Source of the DNA: Closterium sp. Naga37s-1 | Taxonomy: Eukaryota > Streptophyta > Zygnematophyceae > Desmidiales > Closteriaceae | Direction of reading: 5' to 3' | Length of the DNA: 64,000 nt | Assembly (NCBI GenBank): GCA_947471745.1 | Contig: CANJKZ010000092.1 | Coordinates: 4,507,001 to 4,571,000 of the forward strand | In this document: positions 11,244 through 21,962 of the stretch, in pieces | Layout: every line of letters begins with the position of its first letter | Position numbering within the stretch: position 1 is the stretch's first letter | Made by a program: the position numbers and the translations under genes | Notes under the pieces: generated by a model | The model's input: only the letters and a program-made list of their open reading frames with translations | What the model was told of the DNA's origin: nothing | The model's database searches: none

Positions 11244-12449
11244 ATGGCTGCTACGCCGACACTTAACCGCGCGAACAACACCGTCGTCAACGACTCGAAT
11301 ATTTCTGACACCGATCGTAACGCCCGGGAAATGTCGGGCGAGCGCCGCAACAAGCGCCGGGCAGACGGCGAAACTTCCGCCCCAACAGCTGTCGACGTGC
11401 TGCTGGGCGGGCTCGAGGTCAACAAAAACGCCGAGCGGCACCAGCAGCACCCTTCGGCGCCTGTGGCGCCTGTGGCGCCTGTTGCGCCAGTGGCACCCGT
11501 GGCACCAGTGGCGAACGTGGCGCCACACGCGACTGACGCGGAGCACGCGCCTGAGGCACACGCGCCCCACAGGCAGTCGCGTCAGCGCCAGAGGCGCCGT
11601 ACGGCCGCCTCGTCTGACGCGACCGTTGACCCGGACTTGACCCAGGCGTTGACCCCGGACCAAGTCAAGGCGCTCCTGTCCCTGTTACAGCATCGACCCG
11701 CCAGCGCAATTGAAGCCGAAACTACACAACCGGCGGCATCAATTTCGGCTAAAAACGAAAATTCGAAAAAGGAGAAGGGAGCGAAAGGAGCATCAACACG
11801 CCGCCACAACAAGGAGGTAGCTACCAGCGTTCCCGAAGCCGCAGCCGACGACCACGACTCCGACGACTCTGACGACGACGCTGGTGAGGCTCCGATCAAC
11901 GCAGCAAATGTCACATCCATGGAAAATCTCTCCCCCCTTCCTTCCACCAAACCCACCTTTTCGGCGGCAAACTTCATGAAGGCGTTCGTGCGCGCGAAGG
12001 CGGAGCCCCTGGAGGACGTGAGGGCCTACCTGAAACACGCGGAGTACAAGCTGCAGCACGACGACACGGCGGGCGGACTCGAAATGGTCATGAACGCCCT
12101 CGACTACATTTCGGAGCGTTTTGTGATGTTTCAAGTCGAGGACCACACCGACGACCGCGTGGCAAAGCGATTCAAGCTCTACCAGCAGAAGAGTCTCCTG
12201 ACTTCCCGCCCGTTCAAGCAGGCGGTAGCTGATGTGGTGGCTATGGATCGCGCGGAGGGCGCGTACGCTCGTTCCCACCGCGTTGGAGGGCATGGGCCGA
12301 CGGCATACACCCCAAAGCGTGGTCCGCCGCCCACGGGTGGCTTCCATGGCTTCCGTGGGGCGTGCTTCCGTTGTGGCCAGCCGGGTCACGTGGCAAGCGG
12401 CTGCCCGAGGAACGGGAACGGTGGCCAAGGTCCCGCACCCGTGGTGTAG
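11244..12449 (+). mobile_element. YR element gag-like ORF
   Basis: The chosen start is the ATG at 11244 (MAATPTLNRANN), past repeat A1. The protein has a disordered N-terminus with (VAP)n repeats and an acidic Asp/Ser stretch. A helical segment follows (NFMKAFVRAKAEPLEDV), and it ends with a CCHC zinc knuckle, CFRCGQPGHVASGC. In relatives Gag binds and packages the element RNA. Confidence 0.8.
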
Positions 12450-12712
12450 GGGCGGGCCTTGAGCGGTTGCGCCTTGTGCGCGTGGCACGGTGCACGTCAT
12501 GTGCAAAATCCGTGGGCAACCCAAAGGGGTTAGCGATGGCGGTTGGCCAGCCCTAGTGAGGGGTGATTGATAGGCTAGAGGCCTAGGATGCGGGGGAGGG
12601 AATTACAAACCTCTTGGCCCTTAGTATTAGCCCATGCGGTAGGGGCAAAGGCATGCTAGGAGCATGGCAATGTATGGCCCGTTTCATATAAGGGCGGACT
12701 TATTAAAGGAGC

Positions 12713-12976
12713 GATTTCTGATTTTGGCTCATGATGAAAAAAAAAAAAAGGGAGAGAGAGTGAGAGCAAGAAGAAGACGAAGGAGAAGAAGAAGAGAGAA
12801 GGAGAGAAAGGGAGATGGAGGCAAAAAAAAAAAAAAAAAAAAAAAGGGGCGAAGATATGTACCGTACGACCCCAATCAATGGCCCTTGCACTCATCGGAC
12901 GGGCAGCCATTGCCTTGGGTGAGCAAGAGTGAGAACAAAAGAGAGGGTGTGTGTGTGTGTATGCGAGAATGAAGAG

Positions 12977-13023
<47 letters not shown>

Positions 13024-13140
13024 GGACACGAGAGAGTTCCTTCCCTCTCCTCCTGTTGTGGCCACGTGACCACGCGGAAAGACTCACACCCGCACCTTGG
13101 TTGGTGGATTGAAAAAAAAAAAAAAAAAAAAAAAAAAACC
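12713..13140 (+). repeat. simple-sequence island inside the YR element
   Basis: Runs of A (about 12738, 12823-12845 and 13111-13138), GAA/GAG-rich tracts and a (GA)n block (about 12977-13022) lie between gag and RT. No coding potential beyond low-complexity artefacts. Confidence 0.85.
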
Positions 13141-13292
13141 CGTACAATGCGGATGCTAGGGGTGACAAATGGTATTCGAATGGGTCAACAAGCACGCATT
13201 CATCACATGCTCCGCCATTTCACGCACGAAGGCTGGAAATCATATCCATAGGAACCTCATTTCGCAAACATGCAGCGGCAATACGCCATGAG

Positions 13293-14798
13293 GTGTTCGA
13301 CGACGACGATCCGTACGAATTCGCCGTCACAGACAAGACCGTCATGCAAATGCGCGGGCGGCTTCGCGCAACCCTCGCATGGTGGGGCTCGTGGTGCCCA
13401 AGTAGCCTCATCCTCTCGGTCATCGCCAACGGCTACTGGCTACCATGGAGCCACAACCCCCCACAACCGTTTCACGAGCGCAACCATCTCGGCGTGCACA
13501 CACACGCGGCATTCACACGCACTGCCATTCGCGAACTGACAGATACCGGAGCGGCGGTAGCTACCCCAGCAGCGGAACTAACATGCATCAGCCCACTCAA
13601 CGTGGTTGAGCAACGTGACAAATGCAGGCTTATTCTCGACCTCTGGAAAGTGAACGCGCAACTAATCATCCCCAAATTCAAATACGAAGGGCTAAGCCGC
13701 GTTGCCGACCTGGCACGCACAGGCGACTGGATGTTCTCCATCGACCTCAAATCCGGATACCATCACATCGACATACACCACTCATGCTGGACATTCCTCG
13801 GCTTCGAATTTGAGGGGAGCACGTACTCTTTCCGCTCATTGCCCTTCAGCCTCGCGACAGCACCATTTGTCTTCACACAACTCATCAAACAACTAGCCAG
13901 GCGCTGGCGCGAACAAGGCATCCGAGTTGTACCCTATGTGGACGACATCCTGTTTTTATGCAAGTCCAAGGCACATGCACAAGCAACGTGCCAGATGATA
14001 ATCTCGGACCTCAAGATGGCGGGCCTGGTAATCAACGCGAAAAAGTCGCAGCTGTCACCGTCACAACACCTGCGATTCTTGGGCGTCGAGCTGGATACCA
14101 ACTCCGGACAATTCTCCATTGGCACCGATCGACGAGCATCACTTCATGCACACATTCTCAATCTCCTGGGCGCAAGCAAAGCACGTCGACAGGTCCCAGT
14201 CCGCCACCTGGCTAGAATCACTGGCACGCTCGCGTCAATGGCTGTCGCGCTAGGTGCCACGGCGCGCGCATTCAGCCACGCCATGTTACAAGCGATCAAC
14301 GACGCGCCATCCTGGGGAAGCAGTGTGAGCATTTCCCCGTCTGTGGCCGAGGAGCTGCAATTCTGGCTTGAGGAGTTCGACAGATTCAACGGCGCACCAT
14401 TCCACGTCCGGAACAGTTACGACGCCGTAATCCACGTGGACGCCAGTTCCCACAGTTGGGGTGCCACTCTGCTCACCTTCCCTGGCGAACTCGAAGAAGC
14501 CAGTGCAGCCATGCCAGAACCATTGCACGCAACGTCCAGCACCCGACGGGAAATCGAAGGTGTCCTATGGGCCCTCCGAACGTACGCGAACAAGGTCCGA
14601 CGGAAATACGTGCTCGTGAGGGTGGACAACCAAGGGGTCTTCTTCATCCTTCGCAAAGGCGGTTCCCGCACCCCCGACCTGACCAACGCTTGCAAGGACA
14701 TCATTCGCACCTGCATGGAGCTCGGCACTCGACTAATTGTCGAATGGATCCCGCGTGAGCTCCCATGCCGACGAGCTGTCGAAACTGATCGACCATGA
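13293..14798 (+). mobile_element. YR element reverse transcriptase-RNase H region
   Basis: RT motifs appear in order: LDLWKVNAQL, MFSIDLKSGYHHIDI, LPFSLATAPFVFTQL, the active-site box YVDDILFL, and FLGVELDTNSGQ. RNase H follows, with VIHVDASSHSWGATL and VRVDNQGVFFIL. The RT is DIRS/PAT-type, not copia- or gypsy-type. Confidence 0.85.
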
Positions 14799-15223
14799 CG
14801 ATTACTCACTGAAGCAACCATGGTTCCGAATCCTTGATCGCCGCTAGGGACCCCACTCCATCGATCTCTTCGCGAACCATCGCAACTCGCATCTGCCACG
14901 ATTCTGCTCAAAGATCCCTCACCCAGAGGCTACTGCGGTTGATGCATTCTCATGCTCATGGACAGCCGAGAATGGCTTCGCGTTCCCACCACCCCAGCTG
15001 ATCCCAGCAGTCATCCACCACGCACAACGCACCCACGCATCACTCACCCTAATTGCCCCACACTGGACGGGGGCAAACTGGTGGCCACTCTTACAACCCT
15101 CCCCACCAAACTGGGCCCCGCACATCAGAGCGCACATTCCCCTGACGCACGGCAGCCAATGTCTAGCCGTAGGAACGCACCGCACTGCATTCTCAGGCAC
15201 AGGACTGCCTCATAGCACAATCA

Positions 15224-16312
15224 TTGCACTACGAGTGGTCTTCAACTAACCCGCCCATACGCCTGTGCGCAGACGTGTTGCCGAAGCTACAAGTCCAGCT
15301 TCTAAAGATGCTCTCCCAGTCTCGAGCCGATTCAACAATCCAAACATATGAGCCATACTGGGTCAAGTTTCGAGCCTTTTGTGCAAAGGTGAACCTCCCA
15401 TTCCTCCCCACGGCGGACATGACCCTCGCGCTGTACCTGGTGTACGCGATCCAACACAAAGCCACCTTGTCCATGGTACAACTCACATGCTCAGCCGTGA
15501 GCTTTGCACACCGCATGACTGGGAGCATCTGCCCAACGATCGGACCATTCACCACTCAAGTACGCGATTTCGCAAAAAGGCACTGCCCTCGCCCCATGCG
15601 AGTGAAGGAGCCTGTCTCGCTGCAACAAGTTCACGACATGTCTGCCAGCTACCTGCAATCCGACAACCCAGGAGAGTTCCAAAAGGGGCTAATCCCCATC
15701 CTCATGTACACCGGATTTTTAAGATACTCGGACCTCATCGTCATCGAGTGGCAAGACATCCAGTTCGAGAACGAGGTCATGTGGATTCTAATTCCGTACT
15801 CCAAGACGGACCAAGCTGGAAGGGGCACATGGATACCCATCGCCGCAACTCATGACCCCTTTTGCCCCGTCCGCTGCACCCGACGACTCATCCAACTTGC
15901 GGGGTACAACCAGCAGTCCGCGGGGCCACTTATTCGAGTCTTTGGACGCGGTTCACCCCAAAGTGGCCAAGCAAGGCCGCCATCATACCCGACGATCCGA
16001 AACTGGTGTAAAGAAGCGTTCGGGAGGATCGGATTAGGAGAACAGCAGCTGGGCACTCACTCCTTTCGCAAAGGAGCAGCCACTGCCGCGGCAAACACCA
16101 GTGTGCCAGACAGAATCTTCAAACGACTGGGCAGATGGCGCAGCGACACAGCGAAGGAGATGTACGTCACGCCCAACGCCGAACACCTCGTCAACGCCTC
16201 CCGTCAGTTGCAAGATCTGGCATACGCCCCTTCTTCAGCGCAGCATGCCGAGGCACTCGTCCGCCATCGAAAGCCCCCGCTGCCCATGTCTCAGAGACCC
16301 CAGTTGCAATGA
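15224..16312 (+). mobile_element. YR element tyrosine recombinase ORF
   Basis: The catalytic signature of the tyrosine recombinase family is present: Arg in TGFLRYSDL, His-x-x-Arg in HSFRKGAA, and the nucleophile Tyr in SDTAKEMYV. The N-terminal SAM-like domain is seen in DSTIQTYEPYWVKF. The ORF end overlaps the first bases of repeat B1. The enzyme would integrate the circular cDNA. Confidence 0.88.
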
Positions 16313-16356
16313 GAACGATGCCAAATGATCAGTATAAGAAAGCAAGCTTTCTAAAT
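16301..16356 (+). repeat. split direct repeat B1
   Basis: These 56 bp are identical to B2. The repeat ends in AGAAAGCAAGCTTTCTAAAT, with 7-bp inverted arms around AA, and abuts A2 without a gap. It overlaps the end of the recombinase frame. Confidence 0.95.
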
Positions 16357-16539
16357 ATGATAATTTTTAAACACACGAAGTGTTTTTCAAAATTACGTAT
16401 TTCGAAAGCGCAGCTGCCTGTAACGCAGATTTGGCATCGTCGAAGCGCGCTAAACGCCCTTCTCCAACTACAAAACGTGGGTTGGAGCTCATTTCCCTCC
16501 ACCCACGTCTCTCATTTTCCAACGGCTCATGCAACTCTC
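16357..16539 (+). repeat. split direct repeat A2
   Basis: A 183-bp copy of A1 with two mismatches, placed directly after B1. Confidence 0.95.
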
Positions 16540-16723
16540 CCACCCCCCACCCCGACACCGAGGACATCTGCGACGCCGCTGGAACAGGAGGACAGACAGT
16601 TAGTCATATGATTGGTAGTACGCACGCATAATGCAGGATAGCTAGTACAATGCTATGGTAGGTGGAATCAGGTCATGTACTAGCATCTATATTGTCTAGC
16701 TCGAGGTGCATGTTGTAATTTGT

Positions 16724-16779
16724 CAGTTGCAATGAGAACGATGCCAAATGATCAGTATAAGAAAGCAAGCTTTCTAAAT
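16724..16779 (+). repeat. split direct repeat B2 (right end)
   Basis: A perfect 56-bp copy of B1 that marks the right end of the element. The 184 bp between A2 and B2 are unique within the window. Confidence 0.93.
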
Positions 16780-17510
16780 TTAACAGATTGTATTTTTTCA
16801 TGTGCTAGTTGATTATTCAAAGACTTTGCTATTGACTTCCCCCCCATGCTAGGCAGGGGATGCGGTAGCCTAGTTTTTGGGTCGTTAACTATCACGCATT
16901 TGTATGATATACCATATGTTGCATTTCAGCATTTCGCTTCATGCCAAAGCATTTTCATCCATGTATCAGTATTATGCATCTATATATCTTGCCGCATTAC
17001 ATTCATTTAAGCATGCGTGGTGTGTACTTCATTACTAATATTCATAACATTCAATAGATGAAATTATCACAACAACATCAAACAGTAAAAGATATAATGC
17101 AAACAAGATAGCATATAAGAAAAAAAACAAGTACAATAAAAAAATGCACAATGGGAGGGGTGGTACTGTAGCTAACGAATTTTATTTTCATGTAAAAAAA
17201 GAACATGAAAAGAAAATTTGTCAAAATCGATCGTAAAGGGTTGCTTCGCAACCCAAAAAAGAAACTTGTGTTTCCAAGTGGACCCAATTAGAAGGGGGGG
17301 TTCACTATTTTAGCTGCTGGCTTTAAATAGGTGATGTAACCTCCATGATTATGTGGAGGATATTACTTGTGTAACTCATGTTACCTCATTCGGTGAGTGA
17401 ACTTGTTATATGTGTGGTTCTGTGCCCACCGGCTGCCCTCAGCAGCGCTGCAGCTTCTGGGTGACTTGCTGCCCTTGTTGCCTCGTTGCCTTATAACTAG
17501 CTCCCAGTGC
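16780..17510. other. AT-rich intergenic region
   Basis: No gene supported. Marked AT-richness here contrasts with the GC-rich gene to the right. It lies downstream of the PPCK-like gene and presumably includes its 3' UTR. Confidence 0.6.
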
Positions 17511-17572
17511 TGTTCAGGGGCTTTTCAGCTGCTCTCGCTGCTGTTCAGGGGCTCTTCAGCTGCTCTCGCTGC
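17511..17572 (-). repeat. 31-bp tandem duplicate at the kinase stop codon
   Basis: Two 31-bp units (17511-17541 and 17542-17572) span the last codons and stop of the PPCK-like gene, so the C-terminal coding sequence and stop are repeated just downstream. Confidence 0.85.
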
Positions 17573-20500
17573 TGCGTATCCAGGGGTGACCTGCAATCGG
17601 GACGACGCGTGGGGAGGAAGGATGAGCACTCATGCGAGATCCATATGGCGGGGGGGCCTATGGTGCAGGTAGGTGAATGCGGTGGGACGTACAGTGTCCG
17701 GTGGTGTATGTGGCGCAAGAAATGCAGATACAGTAGCATGATTGGAGAAACAGAGGACAGATGGATAGGAACCACCAGCACTCACCAAGCACCTCCAGAA
17801 GCGTAATCCTCTTCCGCGGATTCTTATGCAGCATCCTCCTTATAAGCTCCTTACACCCCGCCGAAACACCCACCCATCCAGGCGTCGCAAACGTGACATC
17901 CCTGGTCAGAATCGCCTCCTGCAGCGACTGCCCCATGGAAGCCGAAGCCCAGAAGGGCGGATGCCCACAGATGGCTATATAAGTCACCACGCCCGCACTC
18001 CACACGTCCACTTCAGGCCCGTACGACCCTAGGAGTAGCTCCGGAGCCATGTACTCGGGAGTGCCCAGGCAGTCCCGCATTTTCTCCCCGTCTCGGAAGA
18101 ACCGCGCGATTCCGAAATCCACAAGCTTGATCCGCGGAGCCTTGGCGTCTTGCATCTTGCCGTTGCCTCCTTCTCCTCCTTCCGCCACGGCTTTTGCTCC
18201 TCTCTCACCTCCCTTCTCTCCTCCTCGCCCCCCCACCAGGAGGATATTTTCTGGCTTCACGTCTCGATGCACCACGCCCTGCCGGTGGCAGTGCAGCAGC
18301 GCCTCCGCTAGCTGCCGACACACGCCGGCCGCGCACTTCTCGCTCAGCGCGCCGCCCAGCGAGATGCGGTCGAATAGGTCGCCGCCCGAACAGAGATCCA
18401 TCAGCAGGTGCACGTGGTGGGGGTCCTCAACAGCATCGATGAGTGTGATGACTGATGGGTGCCCGTGCAGCAGCTGCAGGGTTGCCACCTCACTCCGCAG
18501 GTCACTGGCTTGAGCTGGCGTCTGGTAAAGAAGGGGAGAGGGAGGGGGAGGGGGGAGGAGAGGAAACGGGGAGGAGAGGTGTATGTGGTAGGCATCAATC
18601 ATCGCCCCCAAATGAAACGTGGAATTCTAACTACAAAGCGAAAAAGAAAAAGAAAAAAAGTCACACATTGCGATGCAGTAGCTTCGAAGAAAACCCACCT
18701 TGATCTTCCGCTTGTCGATTGTCTTGCACGCCAGCACCCGCCCCGTGCCCTCCTCCACACACCGCCGAATCACGCCGTACTGCCCGCTGCCCAGCTGCCG
18801 CCCCTCCACCGCGTATCTCTCGCTCAGATCCTCGTACGCCTGCCTCAAGATATGATCCGCCGCCCGGCTCAAGCCCAAGTGTGCGCCCTTGAGAATACCG
18901 CCAGTGGCAGTGGCACCGTTGGCAGCATCAGCAGCAGCAGGGGTGATTTTGGAATCAGCAGCAAGAGCAGCGCTCAAGGACTCAGCAGCGGTGGGAGCAG
19001 TGGTGCTGCTGGGAGCATCATCAGCAGCAGCAGCAGCAGCACAAGCGGCTGACTGAGAGGCACTCTGAAGCGCAGCAGCGGTGGTTTCCTTTTCCTCTGG
19101 AGTGCACGCATTGCTGTTTCCAAGGCTACCATCTCTGCTGCGTGTGCTGCTGGTAACCCGACTGCTGGTACTGCTGGTAACCCTACTGCTGCTGGTAACC
19201 ACACTGCAGGGACTCTCGCCGCTGCCTGCACTCTGCTCGCGCCGCTCAGTCCTGTTCTGCACCAAACTGCCCCCTCGCTCCTCCTCCTCACTAGCCTCTC
19301 TCTCATCGACCTCCTCTTCGCCCTCCCCCTGCCAATCCTGCCGCGCCTTCCCTTCACCTCTCCGCCCAGCCTCCTCCAAGGGCCTACCCACACGGCCCTG
19401 CTGCACCTGCTGAGAAGCTTCCGCAGGCGCCAGGGGGCGGGCTGGGGCGGCATCGGGCGGCAGCGCGTGGACTGGAGTGGCAAGCGGTTTGAGGGGAAGG
19501 AGCGGTTGGGGCGGCGTGAGGCGCACGTCATGGGCGGCTGCATGCCCGGACGAACCGCGCGGGGACCGCAGGAGGTGGATGTTTTTGGGCAGTTTTTTGG
19601 GCAGCTTTTGAAAAAACGCGGTGAGTTTTCCAGAGGCGGAGTGAAAGAAGCGTGAGCGGTGGTGCTCGTGCTTGCTGTGTGGCTGTGCTTCGGACACGGC
19701 AGCCGGCAGAGAGGCCAATCTTAGGTCATGCGCAGACACGCTGGGAGCTGCTTCACATGCTGTAGCATCAGTAGCGGCAGTAGCTTCGGCTGCAGTATGC
19801 AATATTTTGCCGTCGTCCCGTTCCTCCTCCTCCTCCTCCTCCTCCTCCTCCTCCTCCTCCTCCTCCTCCTCCTCCTCCTCCACTTCCCCCATATGATCCC
19901 TATTCTCATCCATATCCCCACTTGCTCCCTCGCTCTCCACTCTTGCCCCCTCCTCTTCTTCTGTTTCTGCTTCCTCCTCTTCCCTCCCCTCCTCCTCTTC
20001 CCCCTCCTCCTCCTCTTCCCCTTCCCCTTCCCCTTCCTCTTCCACTTCAAACAGGCTCTCGTCAAGAGGAGCAACAGACCCAGACCCGGGCAGAGATAAT
20101 TTTAGCTGGGCAGGTACAGCAGCGCGTTTATCCCCGCCGCCTCCGCTACAAGTTCTGGCGGAGAACGAACCGGCGGACGCACAAGCGGCGGAAAACTCTC
20201 CCCCCGAAGGCGCCTCCAACTCTCCGCCATCTCTCCCCTCCGGCGCACCCCGCGCGACGCTCCTCCCCGCCGTCTCCGCGTCGCGCCCCTCTTCCCCCGC
20301 GGACGGACTCAGCTTCAGCTGCAGCGGAGTGGTTGGGGACGGGTCAATCGGCGCATGCCACGGCCGCTCCCCTTTTCCCGCCCTTTCCCCGCCCTCCCTG
20401 CCCCCAGTTCCGCCGCCGGTTCCGCCGCCTGCGCTACAGCTCCGCCCGCTTCCGCTGCCCGTTCCGCCGGATTTGGACTCGGGGGAAGGGACGGCGGACG

Positions 20501-21962
20501 ACCCGTCGGAAGGGGGGAGCGGAAGCGGGGGAGAGAGCAAGGGGCGGGGGAAGGAAAGTTTGCGCGAATCGCCGCTTTCCACTCTGCCGCCATGACTCTT
20601 AGTCGGCCGGTGGCGATACAGGCTTGTACTCGCTATGCGACACGGAGAAAAGAGATCTAAGGGCATAGAAGACGAGTTCAAGCAGCGCGCGCGGCGCGGC
20701 GACGGAGAAACGGACGCAGCGCCGTCAGCACCAGGGGAGGGCGCGTCGGAGGAGGCGGAAGCGGCAGGAACAGAGACAAGGTGGGGGGGAAACGACGCGC
20801 GTTGGGGCGGGGGACGAGAGGAAGGGGAGCGGGAAGTATGAGAATGAGGGGAAGAGGAGGAAGGGGAGGAGGAGGAGGAAGAGAGGGAAATTGTGGAGTG
20901 GCCAGGGCAGGGCGGGTCAAGCGTCGTGGGTTGGAGGTCGATACTGACTCGCTTCTTCCGTCGCACTGCCTTCGGCGACGCGGCGCTCGATCGCAGCTCG
21001 GTCTGCACGTTCGTCGCACTCTTCATGCGACGAATCGCGCGACTGTCCTTCGGACTCTCCAACGGTAACGTCCCGCTCGAACCGCTTGTCGGCGTCCACG
21101 GTAATCCCGCTAGATACGCCAGCTTGGCAGATCGCGACCCGCTATCGTCGTAGCGCGCCACGTCGCCATCTCTCATGCCGCGAACCGCGGCGTCGTGTCT
21201 TGGTCTCCGTCGAGGCGCTAATGGGCCGCTTCGCGCGCGAGAGTTAGCCGGCCGTCTAGACGCGAATCCCGGCATGGATCGCGGCGTTATCGCGTCGCTA
21301 GTAGGCGATGTGCTGTCGTCAGGCGGGTTAGCGACCTTAAGGCGCGGCGCAAGGGGTTCTCGTTGAAGCGGGGGGGGTGGCGGGGAATACCGCATTCTGT
21401 CGTCGTCGTCAACGTTGACGGCTGATACGTAACGCGCCGACCGGCTGCCTGACGGCTGCTGCTCCTCCCAGGCGGCTGGACCGCGGCGCACTCCTCTCGC
21501 GGAAACCGGCTCGCCGTGAATCGCGGCGATCGACGAGCTGGCGATACGCGCAGCGTTACTCCGAGCGCTTCGGCTGCTGCTGCTGCTGCTGCTAGGGTTC
21601 GCGTTGCTGACAGCGCGGCCTGTATTAGTACTAGATCCACCAGTGTTCAATGGGGCGAGGGAGCGGCGGTTGCGGCGGTCAAGGAGGGACGACGAGGCAG
21701 TGGCAGTGGTACTAACGCCATTTCCGCGACGTCCAACCGCTAGTTGACGCGCGTCGCCCGCGTCGCGTGCTGGTTGCGGCTCGAGCTTGTTAGTTGAGGG
21801 CGCGCGTCGGCCATCGTTGCGTGCGCCACCACCGCCACCGTCGCCACCGCCGCCGCCGCTACCGCTGCCGGCGGTGCTGCTACTGGTGGCGGCGTGAGAA
21901 GCGGTGCTGCGGGAATTGAGGCCATGAGAACTGTAGAAGGAGTTGATCTCGCGCGCCTCCAT
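17556..21962 (-). CDS. PEP-carboxylase-kinase-like Ser/Thr kinase with very long disordered N-terminal extension
   Basis: Exons 21962-18699, 18521-17786 and 17590-17556 join in frame to 1344 residues. The kinase domain starts near residue 1052: glycine loop LGSGQYGV, Lys in LACKTIDK, catalytic loop VVHRDVKPENILL, DFG, and GTPEYMAPELL. It ends with GHPWI and stops eight residues later, with no EF-hands or autoinhibitory helix. That minimal C-terminus, the segment DLCSGGDLFDRIS and the intron just before HPWI match plant PEP carboxylase kinases in the CDPK/CaMK group. Those are about 280 residues long, so the extension is exceptional. The extension is Ser/Pro/Arg-rich, has an acidic Glu tract (about residues 634-717) and one basic patch, FFQKLPKKLPKNI. 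A Gly-rich insert lies between the catalytic loop and DFG. All catalytic residues are present. The substrate is inferred only from family resemblance. Confidence 0.85.
19821..19881 (-). repeat. trinucleotide tract encoding poly-Glu
   Basis: A near-pure (CTC)n on the plus strand, (GAG)n in the coding sense, encodes about 20 Glu in the kinase extension. It is likely length-variable between individuals. Confidence 0.95.

Larger units (their letters stand above)
10945..16779 (+). mobile_element. Tyrosine-recombinase retrotransposon (PAT/Ngaro-like, DIRS order) with split direct repeats
   Basis: The element is bounded by split direct repeats in the order A1 (10945-11127), gag, RT-RNase H, YR, B1 (16301-16356), A2 (16357-16539), B2 (16724-16779). 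B1 directly abuts A2. A1 and A2 differ at 2 of 183 positions and B1 and B2 are identical over 56 bp, so insertion is recent. YR retrotransposons use a tyrosine recombinase instead of a DDE integrase and replicate through a circular intermediate. Direct rather than inverted terminal repeats place it with PAT/Ngaro/Kangaroo-type elements rather than DIRS1 proper. It is nearly whole, with about two breaks in the pol region. I see no methyltransferase domain. No target-site duplication is expected. Confidence 0.88.

Noticed and set aside
12656-13195. Minus-strand ORF rich in Phe and Ser
   Set aside because: Produced by A-tracts and GA repeats; not protein-like.
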